64,000 bases of DNA from Trichobilharzia szidati (GCA_944472155.2 OX235271.1:92765256-92829255); one strand, 5' to 3'; counted from the stretch's first letter, positions 32,525 through 44,325 are shown. The notes: generated by a model from the letters alone, not told the origin. A program made the numbers and translations.

Positions 32525-33800
32525 CAGCATAATAATAATTTGCTTTATTCCAGAAACAGTACTACTGGTACAGTGTGGAATTTTCAGCACATATCTACAA
32601 TATTTGTATCTAATTTTATCAAACATTTAAAGGGAGTATTTCAAAAAAAATAAAAAAACAGGAAAAACACAAAGTAATTTTAAAAAATGTGAAAAATACC
32701 AAGTAGTAGAAAGGAAAATAAAGAGCATATAATAATGTCTCAGTATTCAGTAGTGGAAACTATGATGTGATTATGCATGGTGACAGTAAAGCTATAGTCA
32801 TGCAAGAAGTTATGAAATGATATTTAAGAATGTTTATCGCCAAGATGATCAGTTAATTTGGTTGAAACAACACTAAACAATCATAAAATAACATTTCAGG
32901 GTTGTTGTTTTGTTTTTTGTTGTCAGGTCTAATGCAGTGTTTGTAGTGGTAGTGTGAGTAATCCTGAATAATACAAAATTTTAAGATGGTGACAATGACT
33001 GTCAGTTAATATTGCCGAGCAAAAAAACAACAACCACAAAACTAATAATTACATGATGGTTAATGACAGGACAATTTTGTAACACTCATAGTGCTAATAT
33101 AGTCGGAACCAGTAGATAAACAAAAGAAGGAATACAGTAAAGTACAAAAAAGTAAGCCAATATTAATAATTTAGGTAGATAAGTATGTTTAAGAAGGAGT
33201 TCACTATAGAATACAAAATAAGAGAGAAATAAAAGAGCCTAAAATTATGTTATTAACAACAAAGCAAGTCATAGGTTTCGTGCTTAACATTGTCTCTGTC
33301 ACTTAGAACACGGGCTAAGTATGGTATCGTTGAGTTCCTGTACTTGGTTGTACGAGCATAGATTATTTTATACTGATTTCTGGTTTTACTTGATGAGATA
33401 CAAGGCGAGAGTTGGGAATAGAGGGGGTGTTGTGGGTCAGAGAGTATGGTTCTAGACCATTTTTCGCATGTATTCAGATGCCTTTCAACTAAAGTAGTGA
33501 CGAGCTGACTGAGTTTTACACCACTAGTCCTACTAACTACCTTCAACATCCTTCTCAGGATGGTATAGTCCTTTTTCAGTAAACCAGAAAAGACTAACGC
33601 GGAGCAGTAAAGTAGAATAGGTAAGATACGAGAGTTGACAAATTGTGAAAGTAGAGGTTGGGTGATTCCAGACTGTCTAAGTTTCTTAATGTAGTAGGTT
33701 AGACAAAACAATTTCTTAGAAATCGTTAGGATATGAGGTGTCCAAGTAAGGTCGGAAGACAGAACTAGACCGAGGTATTTTGCATTAGACTTAGTTTCAA
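32525..33800 (-). pseudogene. CR1/jockey-type LINE, C-terminal end and 3' UTR
   Basis: The open part at 33253-33711 (minus) reads IKKLRQSGITQPLLSQFVNS, LLYCSALVFSGLLKKDYTIL, CEKWSRTILSDPQHPLYSQL, typical of the thumb and C-terminal part of CR1/jockey-like reverse transcriptases. The RT end just upstream (33720-33800) is recognisable by DNA match to the 58.6-kb copy. The catalytic palm is absent, so it is 5'-truncated. The long 3' UTR ends near 32530 with TGGAATAAAGC and an ATT-rich tail. Confidence 0.8.
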
Positions 33801-36224
33801 TTCAATGGTATATTGATAACTGTGAATGATGCTAATGATCTTATAGAGACACATGACACAACTTTTCGAATTGTCGCAGAAATTGTCCAATTTAAGTTTT
33901 CTCAGGCATTTGCAACAATGAATGGTGATCATCATAATATGCTTCGTACACTAATAAGATTAATCATGATAACTTTCTGTGTCTGTGAAATTATATGGGG
34001 AACGAATATTACTCCGATGCATCACTGAAATGAAGGGACTGTCTTACTCTGGGAGTAACTAATGGTTATCTAGACTTTTGGAGAGAATTAGAAGGCGAGT
34101 TTTTCTCTATTCACTGCGTAAATTTGCCAGCTGCACTGAAAAGGAAAATGTACCATGTACTCATTAGACGTAGTTTATTTGTTTGTGAACGTCTCATCAA
34201 CTTGAATGGTACGTTAAAGAATAGAACAAATCGACTCTGACACGTCACTATTCGACGTGGCTTTAATTAAGATACAGCTAAAATGTCTAATTATCGTTCG
34301 TTAACGAAATTTACAAGGAAACGGTTGACATCTAGATAAATTCACCACTGGGCCTTCTGTCTGTAGGTTTCTATATCAGCAATTAAAACATGAACTTGAG
34401 CGAAACGATATAGTATTTTGATTTCTATGAGAGACAGACAGGCGTCACTTTTATTATATCTAAAACTAAAGGTGTTCTACATCCTTTCATCATCTACCAT
34501 CCTGCAGTGCAGTCCACTACACAGAAAAAGGTCAATTTAGTTTTATTCTCCCTAGATGTGTAGTGGAGGTCTAAAGGCGGTAAACCTAACTGGAACAGAC
34601 GATTTACAAACTTCCACACTTATTTACTCTTGGACAAAAATGCTGTTTGATTTCCCTCCTTCGTCACAGAATCTACAATATCTACAGTGCAGATTCGATA
34701 GCAGAAAACATATACTTTTAAAATGCCTTTGTGGAAGAACGGTCCAGATATCATCATAAAAATGAGAAAAGCTGCTTGTACTTCTAATCTGCAAAAGACC
34801 ATTTAGCTTAAATTTTGGGAGGTAATGTGGATTTGTCAGAAAACAATTGAAGAAATCATCAATATCATTCTGAGAAAACCTTTAATATATCCAGACTATG
34901 AATTTATTTCGCTACACAACTAGCAAGTTGTCACAACTGTCCTTATCGATATGTATCTAGCAAATAACCTGCTCTTGTCGCACTCAGATTCACTTTTTGA
35001 ATGTACAGTCCAACACAAACCTTTCTAGTTATACAACTTTCATCTAGAAAATTTTGTCTACCTAGCGATCTGTCACAATGATGACGTAGGTATTCAGAGA
35101 TTTCTATGCAATTAGAATGTCATTTTTATCAATTATTCAAGCTTTTAAGTTTCGAAATTTTTTTTCATTTTCAAAATATCTCAATTTTCAGAAAAAAATC
35201 CCTGGATTTTCGTCTAATCAGATTGAGTTTGAACTGGCTGTAGGACATTGGCTTCGTTTAGTATTATGTTGTTAAGAGTAAAACTGTGTTATCTCCACAT
35301 CTACATACACTTTAAATGACACTTTAAAATGAAAGTGTCATTTCCAGTTTCAGTGGAAAAAACAACAATTTAAAAATTTAAAAATAACAAATCAGCATTG
35401 AATGTTCATCTAAGCAACCTCATTTTTGTACCTCACCAAATGGTTTACTTCACATGCTGATCCAACTGGCGAGAAGTTGGCCAATATACATACCCAGTCT
35501 CAAATTTAACTACACTCTAAAACTATTTAATTAATTTTTATGGAAAGACGATTAAATTGATGACAAAGAAACTCTTTTTATTTAACTTCATTAATAGTGT
35601 TTCTTTTTCATATAATCTAAAGTTTCAAATGGGTTTTGGAAAGTATGTATGAATTAGACGAATGTAAGCGTTTTTTTTGTAATACTATCATTTGAGCTGT
35701 TATCATTTTTCAGGATTTCAAATTTCATTTAAACATCTTTGTTTTTTCAAGTATCACGTTTCAGTCAAAACTTTCTCGGTAGAGATCTCAATGGAATAAA
35801 TTAATTGACTTGAGATATATATTTTTCAGTTAGGGCGGCTGGTTGTCTGCTTGAATTAATGGGCCACCTGAACTTTCACCTGGCATAATGCATAAGATTT
35901 TCTCTACTTCTTATTGTTTTAATCACTCAGTTATATATAACTGGGTTGAAAAATGTACTCACGCGCATTTCAACCAATCTGTGTTCTTTTTTCATAGACG
36001 AAAGGAAAATATCCTAAGGGATTCGTTTATGCTACAGACAGGACAGCATTGAGCAGCTTGGTTTAATATGGATTACTTTAAGATCTTGGACGGAATAAAA
36101 TATTATGCAGCAAATTACGATGGGAATCCTGTTTATTGTTTAAGCATTTTTTCGAGAATGAAGCTGTTATTATTGTAAATCGTATGTATATCACAAAGTG
36201 ATACCGTCGTCAGTGAAAGGAGTC
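33801..36224. other. AT-rich DNA, nothing recognised
   Basis: The longest stretch without a placed repeat. Frames at 33813-34028 and 34556-34759 have no motif I recognise. Confidence 0.4.
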
Positions 36225-36428
36225 TTAGTTTTTTTTATTCTTTCACATTTCCAGTGGAACATAGGGCTTCAAGCTAGTGGCTTGAAGTTTCTGTAACAGT
36301 GTTTATTTTTACAGGATGGGGTTGCTAGCCTCATGCCCAACCTTTCCTCTTCACCAGCATTATTTCTGGCTTAGCGAGGCTAAGGAGTGCGTCGGCCGGG
36401 ATTTGAACCCCGGACCATGTGCATAGTC
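36225..36428 (-). mobile_element. SINE-R, antisense, head truncated
   Basis: Tail (ACATAGGGCTTCAAGCTAG), body (GGGGTTGCTAGCCTCATGCC) and box B (TTTGAACCCCGGACC) are clear; it stops near 36430 before box A. Confidence 0.8.
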
Positions 36429-36479
36429 GTATCTTAATTTTTCACGAGTTAACATTCCATTTCCGTTAAGACAGTAATC

Positions 36480-36766
36480 TTGTGAAACTACTTTTCACAA
36501 TGCTCCAACTTTTTACTGATATTAATTCAACTGACGGTCATCCCATTAAAAGACTGGCCAACAAACTCACACATTTATATCAAGCTGAATCTCGATTTAT
36601 GAACCATCGAATTTTCAACACCAAATGCCTAAAAAATGGAATTATTCCTGTATACATGAGACTAAAATCACGGATATCTACTTTTCATCCCTCTAATTTT
36701 AGTCTAAAGTGTATGAACATTCCTAGACTAAAATATTGTTCTCACCACTTGCACTCAATTTGAGAC
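36480..36766 (+). pseudogene. possible PLE N-terminal region
   Basis: An open frame of 93 residues with IFNTKCLKNGIIPVYMRLKS and LSRIS-like segments resembles the N-terminal stretch of PLE proteins that precedes the RT. This is a weak pattern match. A possible GIY-YIG end follows at 37.15 kb in the same orientation. Confidence 0.35.
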
Positions 36767-37144
36767 AGTTCATTGTAAAGAAATCATCTGCAGATATTGA
36801 GGTTTTTGCTATATGGTTACATTTCCATAGATTAATTTTGAAGAAATGATACAGACTGGAATATTTACATACTTGGTTAAATCTATTAATTATTCCTTTT
36901 AAAATGTCACCTTATTCCTAATTTTTGTCCTACTGAATGAGTAGGTGTAATTAAACTTCTTTGTATCAATCACATAAAGAGCTGTATTGCATATCAAGCA
37001 TATTATTGAGAACTATTTTCAGAAGCTATTTTTCTCTTTATATTAGATATTGATTGTAACGACCAGTTTTTAGTTTATTCTTATACGATGCTATCAGACC
37101 GATTCCTCTTTATAACAATATAATACTACTACAGTCTAAAGTAG

Positions 37145-37370
37145 CTAAGTATCTTGCTCACATCAACCCATTTCACCTGCACTTGGAATAGCAAGCACAT
37201 AGAAAGGAATGAAAAGAGAGTATCTAGTAGATTTTCTGAGCATATTCCTAACAATCTTCATATGCAAAGTAAAGAAGTGCGTGAAGGTGTATTTGGTAAC
37301 TACCTCATTGGTAAGGGACATCCACTTAGAATCAGCCAAGCCCTCAAAAGAATCACTATGTAGAAAAAAC
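37145..37370 (+). pseudogene. possible GIY-YIG (PLE) C-terminal fragment
   Basis: The frame reads RFSEHIPNNLHMQSKEVREG, NYLIGKGHPLRISQALKRIT, matching the layout R-x-x-EHIP ... HLI-x-x-GH ... F/LKxI of the second half of GIY-YIG in the PLEs of this window. The Tyr-Ile-Gly core is not visible. Confidence 0.45.
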
Positions 37371-37727
37371 CTTGGCCACTTCCTTTCGTGGAAGCTACAC
37401 CTATTATAATGTTTCAGTCTAATCTCTCTATACAGTATGGTAGCGTGATTATTCTCACACTATGCTGGCAGATAGACGTCATTGTTCTGCTTCTGTTTTT
37501 TTCGCAATATAAATTTGTTTTGATTTCAACTCAATGAGCTGAATTCATTAATAGTTTTCTAATTTACCTTATTATTTGCTTACGTAATAATTTTGCCTAT
37601 TATTTCTCTCACCCTCCCCTTTCTATTGTGTTACTACATTATACAGAAATCAACTCTGTTTATCTTATCATAAGCAGCCATGTATTCATATTTATTGTTC
37701 TACTATTCAAGTGTTGTTTAGCAGGCA

Positions 37728-38092
37728 TTTGATTTGGTTGGCTACATCATGAACTGACATCGGTTAGAGAACCGTTTGAACGCCTGTGAGTACTGGCCAG
37801 CTGGTTCGTCCTAGCTCTTTGGGACTCTTCAGCAGTACACACCTACCTCCAGGACCTTTCGGTTACAAGGTGAGTTAGTAGACCACTCAACCAATGGGAC
37901 CCGATGCAATGGCCGATGCATGCATCCCAACTTCTGCGGATTTACGATATAGAGCCATCACTAGCCAGTGTCATCAGTAGCAAGTATTTGTCCTCACTCT
38001 CGACCCGCTGTACCCTACTGGTCACGACTTCTCACTAGAACCTAGGTAACTACCTACTTGAATAGGGCCATCCACTGAAAAGCGCCTCATTG
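37728..38092 (-). repeat. HHR-SINE-1a, full length
   Basis: Antisense: 3' end GGTTGGCTACATCATGAACTG, ribozyme (37790-37838), a weak box B, box A region CCACTCAACCAATGGG, and the leader GTCCTCACTCTCGACCCGCT to ATAGGGCCATCCACT. It keeps the C3 residue in the ribozyme core. Confidence 0.8.
37790..37838 (-). ncRNA. hammerhead ribozyme of HHR-SINE-1a with C3 intact
   Basis: On the minus strand: stem I GUACUG/CAGUAC, core CUGAAGA (canonical CUGANGA), stem II GUCC/GGAC with a 10-nt loop, GAA, stem III CCAGCUGG, C17. The odd change is at pair 15.1-16.1, where the usual A-U is a C-G, so the cleavage triplet is GGC, not NUH. It fixes the register of the family: the commoner AUGAAGA copies differ only by C3 to A. 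Confidence 0.75.
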
Positions 38093-38501
38093 ATATTGAT
38101 TCATAACTTAATGGTGAAATCTCAAGATCACCTAATTTTGACAATGTTTAATGCAGGAATAATAATAACATTATTCTAAAAATGTTTTTATGCTGCACAG
38201 AATTTTCAGCTTGTTTTTATCTGCTCCTTTTACAGTAAAACAGTAACCTATTGTACATCATTCGACGAAATTTTATCTTGTCTGTAACGTGCTCCCATCT
38301 GTGACGTTTATATCCTTTTAAAACAGGCTAAGAGGCAAGTTGAAAGTTACTCAAAAGTGCACATGACTACAGATTATTCTTCAAGCAAGGCAAAAGGTGG
38401 TTAAAGTGGGGTATCACCGAGTAAATTTGACTTATTTTCCTCTGTGGAAACTCAGGTTATACATTGTCTCCAATGTGATTTGGCTTACTTTGTAAAGTTA
38501 A
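38093..38501. other. AT-rich DNA, nothing recognised
   Basis: No feature seen. Confidence 0.4.
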
Positions 38502-38514
38502 ACACGAATAACAT

Positions 38515-38755
38515 TTTTTTTGTTTACTATCCTTCACGTTCCCATTGGGACATAGGGCTTCAAGCTAGTGGCTTAAAGTTTCTGTAGTAGTGTTTATTTT
38601 ACAGGATGGGGTTGCTAGCCTCATGCCCAACCTTTCCTCTTCACCAGCATTATTTCTGGCTTAGCGAGGTAAAGGAGTGCGTCCGTGGCCGGGGATCGAA
38701 CCCCGGACCCTGTGCATGGTTGGCGAGCGTCGTAACCTCTATGCCACCGAAGCAC
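38515..38755 (-). mobile_element. SINE-R, full length, antisense, with 13-bp TSD
   Basis: Tail at left (GGGACATAGGGCTTCAAGC), body, box B GGGGATCGAACCCCGG, box A near 38730-38748. ACACGAATAACAT at 38502-38514 and ACACGACTAACAT at 38756-38768 form a TSD with one mismatch. Confidence 0.88.
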
Positions 38756-38768
38756 ACACGACTAACAT

Positions 38769-40171
38769 GCACCCAACCAAATTTGTGACTAATCTGTGTC
38801 AACAGAGTCTGGAAACATATATATATATATATATGTATATATGGGCAATCTTTTGAAGTGCTGTCAGCTGAATGTTCCATTTCACACTAATGATTATTCG
38901 TTTTGGCTTTTAAAATTTAGACATTTAGGCAGTGTAATATTTCATGAAGTATGAATAATCTTATCATTACATGTTAAATATTTTACGAAACTAGTTTTAA
39001 AATTTCATCAGATCTTTTCTAAATTATAAAATAAATAATTTTTAGCTAACGGTTAATTAGCTTGAGTAATATTTCTAAGCTGCCAGTAAAATATTTTGTC
39101 ATATTTTTAATTCGACTTACTCTTTCGTCCCATCCTGACTAATTCTCGGCTTCTTATTTTCAAGAAAATAGTTCCTTAAGAATCAGGTTCCTTATAATGA
39201 ATGGCATATGGTATATTCAACTACAGAAAAGATTAATACGTTGAGAAAATATCTAGTACTAGGATGTCTGAAATGTTTGAGGAGTTTTAGTATCATTATA
39301 ATGATAAAAACCGACTTGTTATAGTCTGAACTCAAGAAACTGATCTAAGCGTTTTGCTGTGTAGCTGACCAAAACTTGTTTGAGTTACTGATGGTTACAA
39401 ACTGTCCCTAACCAGAGCAGAAAGACAATTACTTGAAATAAAATCTGATGTTCTATTTAACGATATTAACATCATAGACGCATGATTACCCCAACAATGC
39501 CGTTAGACAGCTGTCCAGGCAATGTAAGTTTCTAAACACAAGACAAGTACTGTAGAACACAATTAGTCGAACAAAATGCAGCTATAAAAATTACCGGAGA
39601 AACAAGAAGAATATCTTCAACATGGTGGAGTTAAAACTCTATCCACAAGAGTACCGGAGCAAGCAGTTCTCTCATACATTTCAAGGTCAGAATAACCTTG
39701 ATTCAATCAAATAGAATGTCAGTCATGAAGTAACACATTGTCAATATTACCAGACAACCACAAAGAGAAGCATGCACCTGCGAATATAGGCAGAAACAAA
39801 GACAAGTAATGAGAATCAAGTTAGTATATGGTAAGCACACGTCAGGACAGTGATATGTAGTCTAGGGGAAAGAAGGTGAATAAGTACAAAGTTGGTTGAA
39901 ACATCCAAATAAGGGTCAATATTGTGGTTGGATCTTTCGGGACGGATTTCGCAAACGATTATTCCGTTGCAGTCACAATGCGGTTAATGCAGATAATTAT
40001 ACGAATGCCAGAACATTTCTCGCTTTAATCGATAGCTATTCAGTCTTTGCATTTGTTATGTTTTCATAGTCCATCGTTATGGGCCAGTACTAATCCACTT
40101 CTTAAAAGCATTTAAATATTTTTCTGAAATATTACATATGGTGGAAATATTTTTACAACTACTCTATGTCT
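38769..40171. other. AT-rich DNA with a doubtful integrase-like trace
   Basis: A TA run lies near 38817-38835. Around 39985-40060 one frame reads NARTFLALIDSYSVFAFV, which faintly resembles the G-K-TFLVLVDSYSKW block of Ty3/gypsy integrases. Flanking frames have many stops. I would not call an LTR element on this alone. Confidence 0.25.
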
Positions 40172-40498
40172 GCCCACTTATTATTATTATTGTTTCCTTT
40201 AATTCCTAGAGGAACATAGGGCTTCAGCCGTGCGTCTCCACTGCACTCGGTTCTCTGCTAGAGTATTCACCTGGCTTCAAGTCTGCCCACACGTTTTCAT
40301 CTCTTCTTCACATGACCTCCTCCAAGTCACCCTTGCACTGACGACCAACTCGCCGCTTCCCTTTCGGGTCCCACTTGAGCAATGGCTTGTCTAGTGATGT
40401 CACTTGATGGTTTCCTCAGAGTATGGCCAATCCATCTCCATTTCTTCCTGCCTATTTGTTTCACAATCGGTTCCTACTGAGTTGGTTCGCTCCCAGGT
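40172..40498 (-). mobile_element. RTE LINE 3' end, antisense
   Basis: ATT microsatellite at the left, then GAACATAGGGCTTCAGCC, CTTCACATGACCTCCTCC, CTTTCGGGTCCCACTTGAGC. 5'-truncated; ends abruptly at a PLE terminus at about 40499. Confidence 0.8.
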
Positions 40499-40600
40499 GA
40501 TTATGAGCAATAAATTGTGCTCGAAACGTCATCAGTAAATATTACTGTATAATACCGTGAGACTTTATCAAAATAAATTTTACCCATAATGGAACTGCAA
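40499..40600 (+). mobile_element. PLE 3' terminal repeat
   Basis: GATTATGAGCAATAAATTG, TGCTCGAAACGTCATCAGTA, hairpin CAGTAAATATTACTG, then CCATAATGGAA. GAGC/GCUC pairs around an AU-rich loop directly before GAAACGUC, as in a hammerhead stem II and 3' core. The CUGANGA side is degenerate (UGAUUAUGA). Confidence 0.6.
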
Positions 40601-41204
40601 GTTTTAGTTTAAGTTACCATCAATTTATATGCTTTCAAAATAGAAAAGGAGGGTAGGGGAAGGGCAGAAGAATTCTAATAAACGGTGTAAGCTTGTAAGT
40701 TCACATAGCAACCCAGGAAGGTTATTGTTCATAAGAGCGAAACTTGCTCAATGAGCTGAAATCACTTTTATGGATGACTAATCAATGCAATCAAAATGAA
40801 ATAAAAATGATCCTCTGGCGTTATTTCCGTATATGTGAAATATTTATTTTGGCTATACTTTTGAGTGAATTTGTTTTACCCACTGATATTTTTAGAAGTA
40901 TAGCTCAAACTATGACTGAAACCGTTTATATGATCTTTGTTGTATTGGAGAATGGTAACATGTTAAGAGCATTTCGTCTAAGCACTTGAATTCAGTAATT
41001 ATTATGGCTGGGAAGGGGAAAGTCATCCAGTCTAGGGAGAGTTCTTACAACTGATTTAGTTTTGAACAGTCTGGTAAGGTTGATGCACCAACTTTATTTT
41101 TGTTGAAACACCTATTCGGTGATATATTTCTGAATATTACTCCTGTTATACACACTTTGTTATAGCAAGTAAGTTTTAGTCTTATAGTGTTCTTGCATCC
41201 TTAC
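40601..41204. other. AT-rich DNA, nothing recognised
   Basis: An 81-residue frame at 40744-40989 is hydrophobic in the middle but has no family I recognise. Confidence 0.35.
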
Positions 41205-41365
41205 TGTACATTCTATGTGGGAATAGAATTTTGGCCTTATGGTAGAGTGTTACTCTAAATTAGATAATTTTGTTTGATATAATGCAATACTGATGCATTA
41301 TTAACTAGACAATGTTTCGAATACTATTTGTCGCTCATAATCATGTCAGTTCTATAGAAAGAATC
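41205..41365 (-). mobile_element. PLE 3' terminal repeat, diverged
   Basis: Antisense version: GGTAGAGTGT block, TGCATTATTAACTAGACAAT, GTTTCGAATAC, CGCTCATAATCATGTCAG. Confidence 0.5.
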
Positions 41366-41689
41366 TGGTGATCTGTTTTTGCTCTTTCAGCTTGCATCGC
41401 ATGGGAGGATAGGACAGGATGTTGTTCAATGGTAGTGATTGTTTTCATAGTTCTACATATGGTGTTAATCTATAATGAATCACTTGTACTATGTGATGTT
41501 TCTATTTGGACCACGTATAAACTCATTTCTGTAGGTGTTCATTTTTCTAGAAATCTAATTAAACTTTTATTTTCACTCTGTACATTTTTACTGAATACTT
41601 TATCTTTCGTTAGGCAGAAATATAGTTAAAGTTTCGAAATGTGTCATCGCAAATTATGGTATTGCCCGATAAATTACTGACTTTATCCA
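41366..41689. other. AT-rich DNA, nothing recognised
   Basis: No feature seen. Confidence 0.35.
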
Positions 41690-42430
41690 AGTTTGTTCAA
41701 GCTGAATATGATGTACAAGACGCGCAAAATGAGTATGATAAACCCGATAGGCTGCAAAAGAAACCCCATTGCTTCTCTTGAGATGATTTTCTATCGCGCA
41801 TGCACCAAAAATATACTGAATAAGGGATCAGAATCTACCAGTGACAGTATAATTGAAAAAGGATACCCAGCTTGCTTCATCGAAAAACATATAAAGAGGA
41901 AGACCAGTGCTTCACTAAACCTGAGTGCTCTGAAGAAACAGATAATTGCAAATCTGAAATTCAGAGGAGATACAATTAATGCCGTTTTCCAAAGTACTCT
42001 GTCCGGAGCAGTTCAAAGTACTTTCTTCTCTGCATCTCTCCGTCTCACTTCCATGCATGCTCTTTTCCACCAAGACATCAAAGACAAGATCCTGTTGCTG
42101 GCAATTTCAGTATGCATTTACCAATTCACTTACTCCTGTGGATTTAATTACACAGGTCATGCCAGCAGGATATTGTCCAGAGGCATCCATGAACACTTAG
42201 CACTATGACTGTCAAAAGGAAAACTCCGGAAAGTCACCACCCTAATTCTGGAGCACATTGTCACTTCTAGTCACTCGGCGGTGGCACAAATTTCATTCAA
42301 AGTCATGTCTAAAGTATGAGCAAGCTGTTCAAAACGATTTCGCCTACTTCTTCTTCACGAAGTCTAAGCTTTAGCAATCCATAAAGAAAAACCTTAACTT
42401 TGTGTTCAGAAATGCTTTATCTAGCCTCTT
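41690..42430 (+). pseudogene. PLE relic: linker and GIY-YIG endonuclease
   Basis: The frame 41693-42208 contains the linker IIEKGYPACFIEKHIKRKTS (compare NGYPDKFIKKRMTKK at 13.0 kb), the pre-nuclease FRGDTINAVFQSTLSGAVQS and the nuclease SVCIYQFTYSCGFNYTGHAS, where YTG replaces YIG. After a stop the C-terminal tail continues in another frame (ALAIHKEKP, stop, LCVQK near 42370-42410). No RT. Confidence 0.8.
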
Positions 42431-42694
42431 TTACACCATCGTCTTAGTGTCAATTTTATTTTCCTGCACTGTTGTGTAATAAACTCTGTGTAATCCTTTT
42501 AGTTTTTGTAACCCATTTTCAATTCTTCATCGTCTTGTTTCCTATTGCTTATTTTCTAATGACTATTCACTACTTAACTAATTAGTAAGATTATTCATAA
42601 AATTTCAAACACTGTTATTTCTCATACATCTCGATTTATTTTTTTACTAACTGATATCAATCCATGGTCTAACCGGAAACACATAGAATCCCTA
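42431..42694. other. AT-rich DNA, nothing recognised
   Basis: Probably PLE 3' UTR at the start; no clear terminus. Confidence 0.3.
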
Positions 42695-42860
42695 CGAACC
42701 AATTCTAGAAATGTTAATCTGATGCTCACTAGTGACTAACTACAGGACGAATTTGCCTGGAGTTCTAGTAAGAAGTCATGACCAGTGGGGTTCGAGCAAT
42801 CGGTAATTAGGATGGAGTTCCCGCCGATGACACTGGTTGGTGGTAGCCCTAATATCACTA
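42695..42860 (+). repeat. HHR-SINE-1b leader fragment, sense
   Basis: GAGTTCTAGTAAGAAGTC, ATGACCAGTGGGGTTC, GCCGATGACACTGGTTGG match the leader of other copies in sense orientation. No box B or ribozyme. Confidence 0.55.
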
Positions 42861-43439
42861 ACTGATAATAGCCCCTCTTTACTGACTTATATGTTCTTAA
42901 TTATGATATTCAGTTGATTTTAGTTTCCTTCTCTTGTCCCTTATTCAGCAAGCATGGTAATCAGTTTATATGTTCAAAATTCCTCTCGAGTCGGTAAAAA
43001 TTACTGACAGCCTGAGTTATTCGGCCTACTGAAATGTTACATGCATAAAATGTTGATGGAATTTCAGGATGATGGGATAATCCATTTTAATTTTCTCTGA
43101 TTAATAACAATAATAATAATGATAATTAAAAGATGGGGATACAGGCTTATTTAGCAAAAGTAGACACACAAGGCAATAAAATTTTTATTACAGTAATCAC
43201 TTCCTTCTAAATAGTTATTTATTTTTTATATTCAGTCTTTCATGCAATGTGAGTAATAAATTGGATTATGGCTTCCAATGCATATCAAATCAATACTTGC
43301 TGCTTATGCAGTAGCAATCAGTAGCAATCTGAGGAGTAAGCGTTTGGAAATCTTCCTCTAACTATATAGAAACAAATAAAGCACCAGTTAATTTCATAAC
43401 TAGTTATATATTTTAGCACTGAGCAACCCATCATAGACG
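42861..43439. other. AT-rich DNA, nothing recognised
   Basis: No feature seen. Confidence 0.35.
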
Positions 43440-44325
43440 GAGAATACACAAACCTACAGAGTGTCATCCGTCAGTCCGCCGATTGACAGCTCATAAAAGA
43501 GGGAGATGTTAGGACAGACAAGCTTCCTTGTTAAGTTGGACACGACCTGGTACACATAACAAGTGATTCACAGCGTAAAACTCAGCTAATTCTGTGATGT
43601 GAAGACAGGAGTAAGACAAAGTTTTCTATTATCACGGATGGTATTCCTGATTGTGGGGTTCTGGATCATGTAACATACTTTGGGGAGCAATAAGGCACGA
43701 ATACGTCGAAGCTACAGTAGACTCTAGAAGACTTAGTCCCTGAAGATTATCGGCGCCTAATGTCACACAAAGAAACTAGCAGAAAGAGCGAAGACAAGAC
43801 TTTGAGTGAACATGGAGAAGACAGAGGTGATGGAGATACATAACTGACAGCAACATTCACCATTCAGTTCCAGATGGTGAAATTTGTAGGATATCACCTC
43901 TTTCATCTACCTAGGCAAGTCAGTCATTCCTTCCTCATGGTTATGAAACATGGAGCACGCACTAGCAAAGGCATTTATAACAGGCTGCTACCTTTTCTCT
44001 ATACTGATGATCAGATAAATAAGCAACAAGGAACTCCATCGGGCAAAAAACCAATCAAGAACACACAACCTGACAACTTTGCAAAGAAGATGGATAGGAT
44101 ACATAAAGGGTAGAACTGAGTGCTGTCATGCGCCAGGCTTTCAAGCGAAAGCCGAATGGAAAACGATGACGTGGGCTTCCAAATGTGAGGTGAAGGATAT
44201 CGTGTGAGGAGGGTATGAGAGCCACCTAAAGAGAACTTGAGATAAAGGAAAGAAGCAGAGCTGTTCTGTTGTGGCACTATGTTCCACTCGGAATCTAAGG
44301 GGAATCTGTCGACATGGTCAGGATT
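43440..44325 (+). pseudogene. old RTE LINE, RT palm to 3' end, stop-riddled
   Basis: Frames near 43600-43900 read VKTGVRQSFLLSRMVFLIVG, HTLGSNKARI and VNMEKTEVMEIHN, matching GVRQGCLLSPMIFLIVV, QTVGNEKTGI and VNIDKTEVMKITN of the 5-kb copy. The 3' part shows CTGATGATCAGATAAATAAG and GAGGTGAAGGATATCGTGTG, ending CACTATGTTCCACTCGGAAT. It lacks the FADD region as readable protein. Confidence 0.75.

Noticed and set aside
36480..36766. Single-copy host exon
   Set aside because: Pattern is closer to a PLE N-terminal region and a GIY-YIG-like end follows in the same orientation; kept only as a low-confidence PLE call.
38606..38788. 60-residue frame resembling one at 36.3 and 51.8 kb
   Set aside because: SINE-R body read in translation.
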